A stretch of 64,000 nucleotides of DNA from Sporodiniella umbellata (taxonomy: Eukaryota; Mucoromycota; Mucoromycetes; Mucorales; Rhizopodaceae), in the NCBI GenBank assembly GCA_025677835.1, contig JAIXMR010000093.1:47747-111746 (forward strand). Reading direction: 5' to 3'. The notes under the pieces are model-generated. The model did no database searches. It saw only the letters and a list, made by a program, of their open reading frames with translations, and had not been told where the DNA came from. Positions 12,208-25,204 of this stretch are shown here, piece after piece (position 1 is the first letter of the stretch; every line of letters starts with the position of its first letter). The translations under genes and the position numbers were made by a program.

Positions 12208-12354
12208 ACATAGCTTCCACCCTTTCTTTCTTTTTACCCTCTTGCATTAATATACACCTCCTCTTTCTCTTTCCCCTCATGTATATATATACATATATAC
12301 ATATACATCTATGTAGGCGTATTATCACCTACACTTACATAGATAGGCTCATAC

Positions 12355-12396
<42 letters not shown>

Positions 12397-13336
12397 CCCA
12401 TTGCATTTAACCACTCCCTACTCTTTAACTCTTACACTTGCCCGTGATTTTATGATTGGCAAGTCTTGAGATTGTATTTTTTTTACGTGTTTGTTATCAA
12501 ATAAAACAAATACTCTTTTTTTTTTATTATTATTATTTTACCAAGGTGTCAGTAACAACTATTTTATACAACAAAGTTTTAATGGCGTTCTCTTTTTGTT
12601 TTATACACAAACGAAACCTAAGGCTAGAACCACTAACAAAGCCAACAAAACCTTGAATAGGTTTCAACAAGTTTTTTTTTTTATTTTATTTTTTTTTTAT
12701 TTTTGACTGAACCTGGTAGGTTTAGCCTCATTGAGTCTATAGAGAAAAAGACCGTCACGACTATGAAAGATAAGGAACAAAGGCTCCAAGTCTGTCTTTG
12801 GACCACAATGATTTTCGTGGATTGATGTAACAGCGCTAGATTGGTAAATCTTGTCTTACCGTGTCTTCCGATTTTTGATTGATTGTTTTTGAAGCGCCAT
12901 GTAGGCTCTGTGGTTACCTTGTTTCATTAAGCTAGCTTTTGACTATATACTATCACTGGAGTTCTTTTCTTGATCTAGAGTTTGGTATTTTATATCTTCA
13001 ATTAAAAAAGTGCCCTATCGATCAAAACGCGTTTTGTACAGGCTTCTATACGTTGTTAAGGTAGTCAATTGGTCGGCTTTTCATTCCATCAAAGATCTCA
13101 AAAACTAACCCTAGCATTGGCCCTATACCCGCGTATATCTTCAGATATCGCTTAGACCCCACCTCAATCTATATGCCGTAAACTCTAAGCCTAAAACTAA
13201 TGCTGTAAGCTGGTCTAAAAACGTTTGTCAGCACAAAGATACATTGAGTTACACAAAAATAATCTTTTTTTTGATTTTTTTTTTTTTTTTTTTGGTTTTT
13301 GATTTTTATCTTTGAGAAAAAAAAAAAAAGAAAGGC
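12208..13336. other. Gene-free interval
   Basis: 3' flank of the cation transporter and 5' flank of the ABC transporter. It contains a 39-A run (12356-12394) and a T run (13271-13293). No supported gene. Confidence 0.5.
12356..12394. repeat. Poly(A) tract of 39
   Basis: Uninterrupted adenines about 150 bp after the transporter stop. It could be a genomic simple repeat; a poly(A) tail of a retro-inserted sequence is possible, but no body of such an insert was seen upstream. Confidence 0.9.
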
Positions 13337-14226
13337 ATGCCTTTGCTCGTGGCTCGTTTCACGACTCGGCTTTGTTTCAATGTGGTAAAACAAAGAGAAA
13401 GAGAAAGAAAAACACAGGTTCATTTTGCCCTCACAGACTTCCATTGTTCATCGCTCGTTTGTTTCTAAATCAATCTCTTTCACATTACCTCGACACACGA
13501 TTCATACCGACCTTATTAAGAAGCTCTCTTCAAAGTAGGCTTTGATGCCCTCAAAAAGACATTTTGAAACAAAAAGTCATTCATCCATCTTTAATTAGAC
13601 GTATTTGGTTCACACCTCTACCGATCTTTCAACGAGCGACCCTTTGCATAAAATCCACCGGACTACCATGTGTTTCCCTAGTTGCTGGTATGCATATGGC
13701 CAACTTGCATCAATTACCTATCGCTTACTGTGAAGCACCCCCTATTCAGCCCACGATCCAGCCTACCGTGACTGGATCCAAAGTGCTTGATGAGATTACC
13801 CCCAAGATAAAAACCCCACCTTCTGTACTCCACGATATTTGGCAGCTCGTCAAGCCCGATCTTGGCTTGCTCTGTTTGATTGTCTTGACTGCAGTGGGTG
13901 CGGCTATTGTTCAACTTCAAACACCTCTTGTTACAGGACAGCTGATCAATATCTTGTCTTCCAGTATGCAGGCTGCCGCTGACGGCTTGGGATCTTTGAC
14001 CATCCGGGATTTAAATGCGCCTGCCTTGAAACTCTTTGGACTCTTGGTAACTCAAGGTTTCCTGACATTTGCTCATATCTCACTCGTCTCTGCCTTTGGT
14101 GAAAATATTGCTAAACGATTACGCGCTAAATTATTCAGGGCTATCATTCAACAGGATCTAGGTTTTTTTGATCAACACCGTAGTGGTGAGCTGGTCAGTC
14201 GTCTAACAGCAGACGCTGCCGAGTTC

Positions 14227-14274
<48 letters not shown>

Positions 14275-15884
14275 GTGTATGTATATTTCTATAGAGTACG
14301 TTCAAACAATTGGTCACTCAAGGATTAAAGTCTGTTACCCAAACCGTGGGCTCTGCTATTCAACTGTTCAGAATCTCTACTTCCTTAACTTTCACTATGC
14401 TGGGAACGATGCCTATTCTTTACGTCTTGTTAAATCTTTACGGCGGATATTTAAGAAAACTTAGTAAGCACAACAAACAGTTGGATGGTCAATCGGGCGG
14501 TGTTGCTGGTGAGGTAAGCAAAAAGAAAAGTAGAATGTAACTGAGGGTGTGATTAGGTACTTTCAAACATGCGAACTGTACGCGCCTTTGCTTCGGAAGA
14601 ACGTGAGATTGAACACTACAGTCAGACATGTGAGCGTGTGGCTAGATCAAATCAGTCAATGGGGCTTCATATCGGTCTTTTCCAAGGCCTGACAAACATC
14701 TCGGTAGGATGTATGGTCCTGACTGTACTTTATTATGGCGGCTCTTTGGTAGTGAACAACGAATTGACGGCCGGTGATCTAATGTCGTATATGCTCTCGA
14801 CCCAGACAGCCCAACACTCTCTTGTGTCACTCGGCGTCTTGTTTGGTCAGTCTATCAAGGCTGCATCGTCAGCCCATCGGGTGTTTGAGTTCATTCATTT
14901 AGAGCCCCAGGTGCCTTTGAGAGGCGGGTGTGTTCCAGATCATGTATGTGGGAACATTGAGTTTAGCTCTATCGATTTCTGCTATCCTTCGCGTCCAGAC
15001 CAGATGGTCTTGAACGATTTCAGTTTGAATGTAACGCCTGGAAGTACCGTAGCTCTCTGTGGTGCCTCAGGTTCGGGCAAATCCACCATTGCCTCTTTAC
15101 TCGAACGTTTTTATGAGCCTGCTGCAGGTCATGTCTATCTGGACGGTCAAGCATTAGATACTATCGACCCTTCTTGGTTAAGGGAACATATCGGGTTTAT
15201 CAATCAAGAACCTGTCTTGTTTGCCACTTCTATTCTCGAAAATATCCGTTATGGAAACCCCCATGCTACATTGGAAGAAGTAAAGGAGGCTGCTCGTCAA
15301 GCCAATGCGGAAACCTTTATTGAAGGTTTCCCTGATGGTTACCATACAGTCGTGGGCGAACGTGGAGCAGCTCTTTCTGGAGGACAAAAACAACGCATTG
15401 CCATAGCTCGCGCTATCTTGAAAAATCCAAAGGTAGACTTTTCTTTTTTTTTTTTTTTAAAAAAAAAAAGGGGTGATTTGTTTCTAACGTTTCTTTAGAT
15501 TCTTATTCTTGATGAAGCGACCTCTGCTTTAGATAGTAATTTTATAGCCATGTTTGTAAAAGAAAGTACTGATGCCTATGTTCTATTTATTAGCTCAAAG
15601 TGAAAGGATGGTTCAAGAGGCATTGGATAAACTAATGCATGGAAGAACTGTACTAGTCATTGCCCATCGTCTGTCTACAATCCGTAAGGCTGATATGATT
15701 GTAGTCATGGGAAAAGTGCCTGGAAATATCATTGAAAAAGGTTTCACATTCTTTAGGAGGGGGAATAACCATCATTGTTGTTTTCTAAACAAACCTTTCT
15801 TTAGGGATTCATGAGAAGCTGATGAATAATCGATCTGTTTACTTTAAGCTTCATAATCAACTCGTCGATGCCGAAAATAAATAA
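13337..15884 (+). CDS. ABCB8: Mitochondrial ABC half transporter, ABCB8/Mdl type
   Basis: Eight exons (13337-13384, 13437-13534, 13599-14229, 14295-14513, 14557-15432, 15499-15535, 15594-15740, 15805-15884) join to 711 residues. The start [12 protein letters not shown] and the following Arg/Ser-rich region read as a mitochondrial presequence. The first two exons are inferred from phase, because the main open frame has no upstream Met before residue M of GMHMAN. The membrane domain tracks human ABCB8 closely ([38 protein letters not shown]). The nucleotide domain has Walker A GASGSGKS (about 500-507), the signature LSGGQKQR (about 605), Walker B ILILDEAT and the H-loop IAHRLST. Likely role: inner-membrane export linked to iron-sulphur/heme balance or ATP-sensitive K+ transport. 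An intron contains a (TA)19 repeat. Confidence 0.92.
14231..14268. repeat. (TA)n microsatellite inside an intron
   Basis: About 19 TA units start just after the donor G of intron 3 of the ABC transporter, so the repeat supplies part of the 5' splice site (AAG|GTATAT). Length change here could affect splicing. Confidence 0.95.
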
Positions 15885-16358
15885 ATAGAAACAGAGGCTA
15901 TCGAAACATACACATACCAGTCCCTTTTTTTTTTTTTTTTTTTTTTCCAAATACAACACATCATACCCAATCACACATACGTCAGTACTCCTGAGTTTTT
16001 GAGTATAGCTTTTTCTGCGCATATGGCTTGCATTAAGTAAAGATTTTCAATAGCCATAAATAATAATGAAATAAACTTGAATGGCAAGAGATCTTTCAAG
16101 GTATTAATAGAACATACACCGAAAATGGTCATATTTCGATATTAGAGTTTGTGTACAACGTATCGTTTTGACAGTAAAAGAATTTTTTTTTTTTTTGTGC
16201 GCAGACATAAAACTGAGCTCAAGTGTGTGACCTCACAAAAAAGGGAAAGAATAGGGCTTTTTTTTTTAATAGAGCGAATGAATTTTATATGTAGAATAGA
16301 TAGATAGTGTACAGGAAAATAATAAAAACAATAAAAAAAATACTGGTAATAAAAAGCG
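15885..16358. other. Convergent 3' region
   Basis: Tail-to-tail spacer between the ABC transporter (+) and the Atg22-like gene (-). AT-rich with a T run at 15926-15947; both 3' untranslated regions must lie here. Confidence 0.5.
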
Positions 16359-18228
16359 TTAAAAGGCAGGTTTAGTTTCTTCGTCAAGGCTAACGACTTC
16401 CACTTCTTGCGTATGATGTGGTTGATCGACCTGAGCCCTTTCCTCTTCTTCTTCCAAGTAACGAGCGATATCTATCTTGGCTTTGTCCACATCGATAAAC
16501 CAAATGATGATGATAGAGAGCACAAAGAGAGCGAGGACAAAGGGCCAACCTTTCCATAGGTTGGTGGTATACTGAGTGATGGCGCCAATGATGGCAGGGC
16601 CGATCCAGGAGGAAGCTTTGTTGATGACACCAAAGAGACCAAAGAACAGGTTTTCTTTTCCTTTAGGAATCAATTCAGCCAACATGGTGTTCTGCCAGGC
16701 CCAGATAGGGGCGGTAAATAGACCAGACCATACATAAAACACCCAGAGTTCCCAGTTGGTTCGAATGCCAAAGTTTGTCAGGCCGATACCAAAACATCCC
16801 CAGAGAGCAATCACACCCGAAAGCGCTACAATGACCAAAAGGTTCGTCTTAGTCTTTACTCCCATCTTGGACAGCCAGAGAAAAAAGAAACAGCCGATGA
16901 TCGAGGTCACGGCAGAAGCCAGATTAAGAATGGTGACTTGTTGCGCGGAAAAGCTGGTGATTTGGCCCTGAGTGATGCTGATCATTTGATTAGTGGTGGA
17001 GACAGCATCCGAAAACATAAAATAAGAGAGGATATAGAGGAAAAGATACTTCAATCGACGAGCTTCTTTGACAGCTTTGAAAATAGACTTCCAACCAATG
17101 GTAAAATGGTTGGCATCATTAGGTAAGGGTGGACCCTTTCTACCCTTAGGTAGTGCCAGGAAATAAGGGATGGCATTGATGACCCAGAATCCACCACAGA
17201 CGACGGTCGAGATATAGTTGAACAAAGGTGCATTACCAAGATAATGGGGTGTGTCAGCTGGAAAATTGTAGTTTGACCAAGCGACATAGGATACACCAGA
17301 TAGTACACCTTTTGTAGATAAATAAGAAAGTGAGTACGATGTATCCCCCCAAACGAAAAAAAAAAAAAAAAAAAAAAAACGCCGATTTACCTGTCATTAT
17401 TAAAAAGCCAACATTTGAGAAAATAGTAGAAACAGCCGAAACATGATTTCTCCATTTCTCAGCTACTGTTAATGCTTCTTCCCTTGTAAGGTTAGGATCT
17501 GCTCGAGCTTTTCGCACGATAGGTAGATTATCACTAAAAATAGAAGGGGGGGTATTTAATAAAAGGAAAGGAGCTTGAAAGAGATGTACCTGAGGGTCGG
17601 AAAGGCAGCTGCATAAAACACCAATGAAGTTCCATAAGAAATCAGGGCAAGGATCATAATGGCCATCATAGCGTTCCAGTTGGAACCGTCGCTATTGACA
17701 AACACAATGGGAATGATCTGTGTGGCACAGCCTATTACAGTAGCCAACAGAAGAATGTACCTATTCCAGTTACCGTAATCTGCAAGACTACCGAAAGAAG
17801 TAAATAAAACAAACTGAATCACAAACGCAATCGCTTGAGAGTAAAGAACCATAGATGCGACCGGAACGCTGCTGTTTCCATTCCACTTGACATAACACAC
17901 GTCCTCTGTATTGTAAATGTCGCATCCTTGTTTGGCAGGTGAACTGTCTGTTGCTGGATAAAACCCACCGAGATAAGCAAGCGACTGTAGAATGTTGGGC
18001 ATATAACTGTTGATGGTAAATCCGTTATCCTAAAGAAAAAGATGTTAACCTACGTTCTTCTTTGATCCATTCCAAACTTACACCGTTATAGTAAAGATAA
18101 TAGCCCCATAGCTCCCATTTAGTAGCAGGTGGTTGAACTAATACCTCTTTACCCTTTTGTGTGGTTGGATCGATCTCTGTATCCGTCGACGTAAACGGAC
18201 TAGCAAACAACCCTTCGTTTTTGGTCAT
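16359..18228 (-). CDS. ATG22: Atg22-like vacuolar effluxer (MFS fold)
   Basis: Four exons (18228-18082, 18029-17590, 17533-17391, 17308-16359) keep phase and give 559 residues with about 11-12 hydrophobic segments. The family start 'K-W-E-L-W-G-Y-Y-L-Y-Y-N-G' followed by DNGFTINSYMPNI, and later SAVSTIFSNVGFL, FMFSDAVSTTNQM and ELIPKGKENLFFGLFG, fit the Atg22-like transporter family (PF11700). In yeast, Atg22 exports amino acids from the vacuole after autophagy. Mucoromycota often carry several such genes, so strict orthology is not claimed; a general MFS efflux role is the alternative. The hydrophilic tail is Glu-rich. It is convergent with the ABC transporter. Confidence 0.8.
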
Positions 18229-20033
18229 GAAAAAGAAATTTTTTTATAAAAAAAGAAAGAAACAAATCAAGTTTTTTTTTTTTTTTTTTTTGGCTTATTT
18301 AACTATTTTATTTATTTATTTATTAGCCAGTGAATGGGTTGGGTTGCATATTACACAGCAGTAGGACAAAAGTGGAGAGGGGTGGATTATTTATAGTACA
18401 GTGAGAACGGTAAATTTTGTCACATTTAGAAGTTTTTTTTTTTTTGACCAAGCAATAAACCAGAAACCTCAATTTCGTGGTTTTGTCCTAGCACAAGAAT
18501 CGCTTTGGGAAAATTAAATGTCTGAAATCAAAAAAAAAATGTTACTTTCCAAAAAATGATTGTTCCTTTTTGTCCAGAAATTGTCACAAAAAGCTAAATT
18601 AAAAATGAGATGACTTGAAAACAATCAAAACCGAGTGAGATGAACAAAAGTTAACAGTGACCAAATCTGCTTTGTTATGGTATTTCTCAGTAGATTGTTA
18701 GGCTTGGAAGACAAAGAGATAATCCATAACCTAGTCTAATACAATAATCGCTCCATTTAACTGAAACTTATTTTTCAAGACAATAGCCCTCACGAGTCTT
18801 GCTTCAGCCTATCGGTAACATTGCTAAGACTACCTCTTTCTTTAAAAGTAATATGGTCTAGCTGCATCATTACAGGTTGAATAGGACAAACAATGATAGT
18901 CCTTTGGATATTTGAGGGCTAGGGTTCATCTACATACATACTATGTCAAGTCTCTTACCCGACATGGTGTTTCAGGAAAACTTAGTCTATGTTACAAGTT
19001 CAAGTAGACGACAAAAAAAAACTTTGAGGCTATAAGGTATATCTCTGCTGGTCCTTTTCTTTTAAAAATGTAATCTTTTCGTCTCTTTATTTACTCTCTG
19101 CTATTTAATAAATCTAATTGACATATCCAAGCTTTATTTTACCTACTTTCATAGTATCTAGCTAGCTAAAATGGATCTGGATGACTCTATAAATGTTATA
19201 ATCTAGAGCTAAATAAAGACCATCTTCTCAGCTTTTTTTTTTTACACGCTTCACTCGCAGTATTGTCATTGATAAAGTCAAATCTATCGGTTTTTGGTTT
19301 TACCCCTCTCATTATATATATATATATATATATGTATATGTATATTCGTCAGATACTAAAGAAAAAAGAGCTCTGACTAACTTTAACAGGTAGCAACATA
19401 ATGAGAAACAACGCATAATAGATTAAACGGAAACGCCAAAAAAAAGGGGGTTAAATACGTATGTATTTGATTTATACAAACAAACAACAAGAAAATTGAC
19501 CATAAAAAGATTAAAGAATAGCTAAAAATACCCGCCACGCTTTCTTTCAAAAAGATCGACTTCTTTTCCCTTTCTCTTTCATCAAGTGAGGTCATTGCTC
19601 TCTTGCGCTACTTTTTAAAATAGAAAGAGGAGAAACGAAAAGAGAAACAAAGGGAGAGGTGAACTTTAGATTTACTTACAAAATGGGCATATCATCTGAC
19701 AAGTTGTGAAAAATATAAAAGTCACAGTTTGTAGTGATTCAAATCTCAAAAAAAGGCAAGCTTGATCTGTGTTACCTTATTTCACGTTTAACAAGAAAGA
19801 AAGAAAAACAATTAGCAGAAATAGGGATGTTCTTTGTACTTTTATTCTTTTTTAACCTTTGTTCTCTAAAGCAACATTATAAATAATAAGAAAGTATCCT
19901 CAAGTCTGAATAAATCAAAGAATCTCGAATTTTCTTTTGTACAAAGTGGGGAAAAGTGGGGCAGGGTCGGTGAATAAAGCCTGTACTATCATGATGTGGG
20001 GTAGAAATTCAAGAAAACGAGTTTTGTCACCAC

Positions 20034-20066
<33 letters not shown>

Positions 20067-21704
20067 CCCAACAGACTCATAAGTCTGTTCTTAACGACTG
20101 GAATTGATAACTGAACACAGAACACAAACTTTGCTGCATATCAAGTGCTGTTTTTTTTTAGCACGAGTTTGATTTATTGACTTGTTTATGAGCTGATGAG
20201 AAAGTTGAAAAAAAAAAAAAAAAGTTTTGTTGAATTCATACTTTTACCTATTGAATACTTCCCCCTTTTACTATTACTATCCAGAGAAAAACAAAGCATC
20301 TTATGTTTTTGTTCTTGCTAGTAGTCAGTATAGAAACTGACCCTGAACCCTGAACCTGAATTGACACCCTCCAGTTACACTCTCAGTGTTACAGTCGCTA
20401 TGTATTACGAGCCTAGAAGATCAAATAAAGGGTATATTTAGGAAGTAAAAAAAAAAAAGGGATTAACAAATAAATATATTACCTTGAGAAACTGTATTTG
20501 CTTGTGTTACTTAAACACATAATGGTTTAGTAGAAGGTTTTATCCCGGTTTTTAAAAAGAGTTGTGCAATTCCCAAAAAAAAAAAAAAAAGGTCAGAGTG
20601 CTGTTAATTCCGTTCCTCCTATAAACGTACATTTATTTGCACTGGCTGCAAATTTCGCGTACACACCAAAAAGGTAGTTTTTGCTTGTTTAAATTGTACA
20701 ACAGCTCGAGGGTTTAATGGTTTGGGATTGAAACGCACGCGTGGAAAACACTAAACAAACCTAATCCAAATGCACTCTACACATGTGGAGCGTTGGCGAC
20801 TAAGCATGTTTTTTGAAGTGAAGAACCAATCTATTTTAAAGCAAAATAAGGCCCTTTACAACAATTGTTTATGCTTATAAACTTTTTTCTTCAAAAAAAA
20901 AAAACTTTTTGCATTAGTTCTTTATAGAAATAATCAACAAACGTCTTTTAAGAAAAGTGCTGAAATGTCTTTATTACAAACAAATGACGCCACACCTATC
21001 AAAATAAAATCGAGTAGCGTCATAAAGAATGGTAAAGTGACTCTATAAAAAATTTGACTTGATTAAATAGCACAATCAAAAGTGCCTGGTTTTAAAAGAT
21101 TCAAAGTTCTATTATTCTTATTGAAAAATGAAATCAGAATTACTACTTGACCGTATATTACATACATAGAGTCTTAATAGATCGAGTCTCGTGTCGTAAT
21201 AGACTTTGGATTGTTTGGAAAATTTTTGCATCATCTTGCACCAAAGAATCTGAGCCCTCCCCCTTTTTTTTCTTTTTAGAGAAATATTCTAGAAATAACC
21301 AGATAGAGTAACGATTTGGGCAGGGTAAGAACAAGTTTTTAAATAAATAACAAAAAATAAAAAACCAAGGTTTAGGGTTGTTTAAGTAAATCGATAAAAA
21401 CCAAACTCCTTTTTTCCTCCTCCCCATAAAAAAAAGAAAGGTCAAGGAAGGAGAGAGTAATTAAGAGAGGGAGAGAGGGAAAGGGTTGAGACGATAATTA
21501 TGTGTTTTTATGGTCTCCCTGAAGAATAAACAATTTAAACGACAAACGGAAAAAAGAAAAGTGAAAACGAATGCAAGCATTTGTTTATTGTTGTCATTAA
21601 GTATCGTTATGAAGGGATTATGAGAGTATGTGTGTATAAACAAACTTTAGAAGCTTTCTCATATGGGCCTCAAAAGTTACTATTTGCAGAATTGTCTTTG
21701 CTCT
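18229..21704. other. Long gene-free interval
   Basis: About 3.5 kb of AT-rich DNA with many A runs (20036-20065 the longest) and short AT repeats (19315-19333). Open frames are short and of low-complexity composition. I see no gene, RNA gene or transposon end that I can support. Confidence 0.5.
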
Positions 21705-21995
21705 TCAAGGCCTAAGTAGTGGACAGTAGTCTTCATGAGAGAATATCATAGTTTCCACACCACATTTAGGACAGAAGGAGTAATTAAAGCCATCGATAAT
21801 GTCTTTGGGAATCGTGTTTTTCAGGGGAGCCACTGTAGGCTGTGTTGGCAGATTGGCAGCTGAAAATGGGGTATAAAGACTGGGCTGTTTGACAGATTTG
21901 GAGACAAGAGAAGTAGCACTAATCATCGTATATATCGTAGGCCGAATCAGTGTAGATGGTATAAAATAGAGAGGGCTTGGATGAAGAAGAAGCAC
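21705..21995 (-). CDS. Small hypothetical protein with CxxC
   Basis: A 96-codon frame. The first ATG-like start near the 5' edge may be preceded by another exon, and an internal Met gives a 73-residue form starting MISATSLVSKS. It ends with a compact segment, FNYSFCPKCGVETMIF, then an acidic-Cys stretch. The single CPKCG knuckle with nearby H/C could bind a metal. No family recognised. Amino-acid composition is more gene-like than the surrounding frames. Confidence 0.35.
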   Translation of the reverse strand: MLLLHPSPLYFIPSTLIRPTIYTMISATSLVSKSVKQPSLYTPFSAANLPTQPTVAPLKNTIPKDIIDGFNYSFCPKCGVETMIFSHEDYCPLLRP

Positions 21996-24328
21996 GATTT
22001 TTTTTTTTTTGGAGTATTTCTTACCTTTAAAACGAGTTCTTTATATACAAAAACTGGGTTACAATCCCTGTTCTTGGACAGAGCCAATAGCAAGAAGTGT
22101 ACTATCGAGCAATTGCTTTTATTACCCGATATGGAAACTTTTAGTTCTTGCCTTTGCACAAATCAGGGATGGAACATATGAAATTCAATTACAAAACAAA
22201 TAAACAAAAAGGGAGATACACACACGCATTAGCATATAGGCACACAATTTGTGAGAGTAGGCGGATCATGGCTTCTTACAAGATCGAACGATCTTGCTTG
22301 GCTTTACCACTTTGTCTTGTTTTATAAAGAATTAAGAAAAAACAGCTAGCCAACAACCCAAAAAAAAAAAAAAAAAAAAAAGCCATGACGCAAAAGCAAA
22401 AACATTTTATCAAAACAAGTTTAAAAAGGCTGTTTATCTACATACGATTTAACAGGGAGAAGTTGGAAAGAATCAAAAAACGATCTATGATGGAATGTCA
22501 TTGGCCATAAAATAAGCTTTTTGAATATCCTGTCCAATCATGACACGTCTTGGCTGAGGGGATATTGGTCTAACGATGTAAGTAAATTTATTGTGGACTC
22601 GGAACAGAAAAAAAACATGAAATCTAGATACACTAGACTCTAGGCACCGTTCTAGAACCTTGGTTTGACTTTTTTTCATCGACAGCTATGGAAATCGATG
22701 GGTTAAATCGGCGTGGCTTTTTTTTATTGAGAGACGAAAAGTTTTACAAAGTATCCATTTAACACACTCAAAGCAATAAAGCGATAACGTGATCTTTTTG
22801 TGCTTAGACCAGCCTTATAGACTTATTTAAACATCTCAAAAACATAGAAGTATCGGTTTTCGCTTCTTCTCAAACAGTGAGGTTTTTTTTCCTTTTTTTT
22901 TTTACAAAAAAAATCGCTGAATTTATTAGAATGGCACAGACCAATACTCTTCCTGTTTAATCTCCCGCCAATGCTATCGGGAGTGGAATTGACTTGGCTA
23001 TGGGTAGGTGAATCAAATCGTCTTTGTATGAGGAATCGAAAGATGGAATAGAAGAGAACGATCGTCTGAAAAAAAAAAGTGGGGGGAATCAATTTAGAGA
23101 GAGCCTTTCACGTAAATAGAGCTGCTTTTTTTTTCTGGCTTTTCTCCCCCTAGTAAACTATCCGATAAGCCCTGTTCATCGGCGACAACAAGTCAATTGA
23201 AAGATTAAATACACAGGCTTATGCTTAAGAATTTTCTTGAAAAAAATCACATGAACCTGTCACTGTCTTGAATATGCAACCAAGGTCAGCCTTTGGTTTT
23301 TATCTCGCCTTCCAAACAGGAAGAGAATATTCCGTACTATGCAAACCTTAAAGTCGACAGAAACTTAGTATCTGCATTGAGAAAATACAGATATTATGGG
23401 CTTCAAATGCTTTATCCACTTTTAATAAACCATTATCAACATATATACGTAGTGATTGCCAGCAAAAAAGGCCTCTTTCTTTGTCCTGTTGACTCTGTCG
23501 TTTGTTTGGTGCTTGTTAGAATCAGAAATAGTGCTAACGCTTTATTTTCTTGTGTCTCTTAAAAGAACTGTAACAAGCTGTTTTAGAAGAGACAAAATAG
23601 CTCGAATTTTATTGTGCTATAAAATACTGCCTTTACAATTGCTTGGCTCAAGTAGTGAAGCTTTCTCTTAAACTTTATCTTTTATCTAGTTCAATTTTTC
23701 TTATTACAAATCTTTTTTTAAAAAAAAAAACCCCACATAAAACAAAAACAAAAACCATAAAAGCCAAGTTTATAGAAAGTACCGTAATATTTTTATCTGC
23801 CTGTGAAGTCATGCGTATTGTTACTTTCACCTTTATAGCTCATTATTTCTCTTTCGTTTTCTTTATGTCTTTGGAACATGCTGCTTTTATTACTCCGGTC
23901 TGTTGATTCATTGCAGTCACTCTATTTCTGTCTTTCAATAAAGCAATAAGAAAAAAGTTCTTATCATACGCGTGATACACGATGCTGGTATAATAAAAAA
24001 AAGCAAAAGAAGTAACGTTTGTTCCACGTTTGATTTTGAATTCTCGAAAATATTGTCCAATACCTTTATATCTAAAGCAGAACACATCTTTTGCTTTCGT
24101 GATATTCATTTTGACATAATAAAAGTAGCGTTTCATTAAAACCTTATCCACCATAATTCTTTTAAAAGACAACAAATACGTTCAAAAACTAGATCGATCT
24201 TACACTCCAATTTGCAAATTAATGAAAAGAGCAATACAAAACGTCCTTATCACATTGACAACGAAGCGGTTTGAGGTCCCGATACCCAAAAAGGAAACAC
24301 ATACTTTATTTTTACCCCCTTTTTTTGT
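21996..24328. other. Mostly gene-free; weak frames on minus strand
   Basis: AT-rich DNA. Two minus-strand frames look slightly gene-like: 22485-22679 (ending IGQDIQKAYFMANDIPS) and about 22930-23080. They could be exons of one short gene, but no start, domain or consistent splice chain could be built. Palindromic word at 22281-22297. Confidence 0.3.
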
Positions 24329-24873
24329 TACAGTGAAACCGGGAAATATTGAGTGCTTCTAAAATCCCAATGGTTAGAATTAAAAATCAATTTGAGCCTC
24401 ACTAGAAAAAAATGAAGAAAAGTAAGAATTTGGCTTGTTTTTGTTGTTTCATTGAGAGCTTTTGAAAGTAGCAGTCATCTCTCAAAACTTAGACTTTCTT
24501 TTCAACCGTTAATCAAAACACTTGACATGGAAAAAGGTTTGAAAAATATTTATCCAGTCATTTGAAACTGCACTATTCAAAAATCATTGCTAACGATAAG
24601 AAAGACTGAAGACAGAGAATATATGGTCAAATATTTGCCTCCCAGGATCAAATCCAATCGATCAATTCTGGTCTTCTGTTAAAAGGAAAACGAAGCGCGA
24701 GAACTCGAGCGAAAAAAATTTATCTCGACATTTGATAATCAGACAACAAAATGCACAACTTCTTTGAGATAAGGTCCAGTTTTTGAGAGATGACTGCTAC
24801 TTTCAAAAGCTCTCAATGAAACAACAAAAACCAGCCAAATTCTCACTTTTCTTCATTTCTCGGCTTCACTGTA
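24329..24873 (+). mobile_element. Tc1/mariner-type relic with inverted ends
   Basis: The unit runs from TA-CAGTGAAACCGGGAAAT (left, TA at 24329-24330) to the inverse of TA-CAGTGAAGCCGAGAAAT (right, TA at 24872-24873). A second block is also inverted: 24434-24488 and about 24783-24837 carry the same ~54 bp in opposite orientation. TA flanks and CAGT ends are the hallmark of Tc1/mariner elements. Between the arms, 24639-24700 in the plus frame reads L-P-G-S-N-P-I-D-Q-F-W-S-S-V-K-R, which matches the conserved C-terminal transposase motif of this superfamily (..NPIEQFWS.VK..). No catalytic DDE core remains, so it is a short internally deleted copy. Confidence 0.75.
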
Positions 24874-25204
24874 ACAAAAAAACATCCAGTGTACCAAATC
24901 TTATTTTGGGCGCACCAATAGTTTTTGGAAATAGTGTACAGTTAATTCTTTAAGCCATGGCGCCTTCATAATATCGTTTACAGTTGAAAAAAAAAGTACA
25001 CATACAATACATTAAAAACGGTTTTATGCAGTTCGATTGTGTATGTTATTACCAAACGTCTCATCCAGTCCAAAAAAAATTTGCCACTCAGAGGCAAAGT
25101 ATACGACACGTGATTTTAAAGACTAAACAAATAACGCGATTTGCAGTTTATTTCAAGAATAGGTTTTATTTTACAGTTTGTTTTTTTTTGCGGTATAAGA
25201 ACTC

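Noticed and set aside
12356..12394. Poly(A) tract as a retrotransposon tail
   Set aside because: No inserted body or target duplication was seen upstream; equally long runs are scattered throughout.
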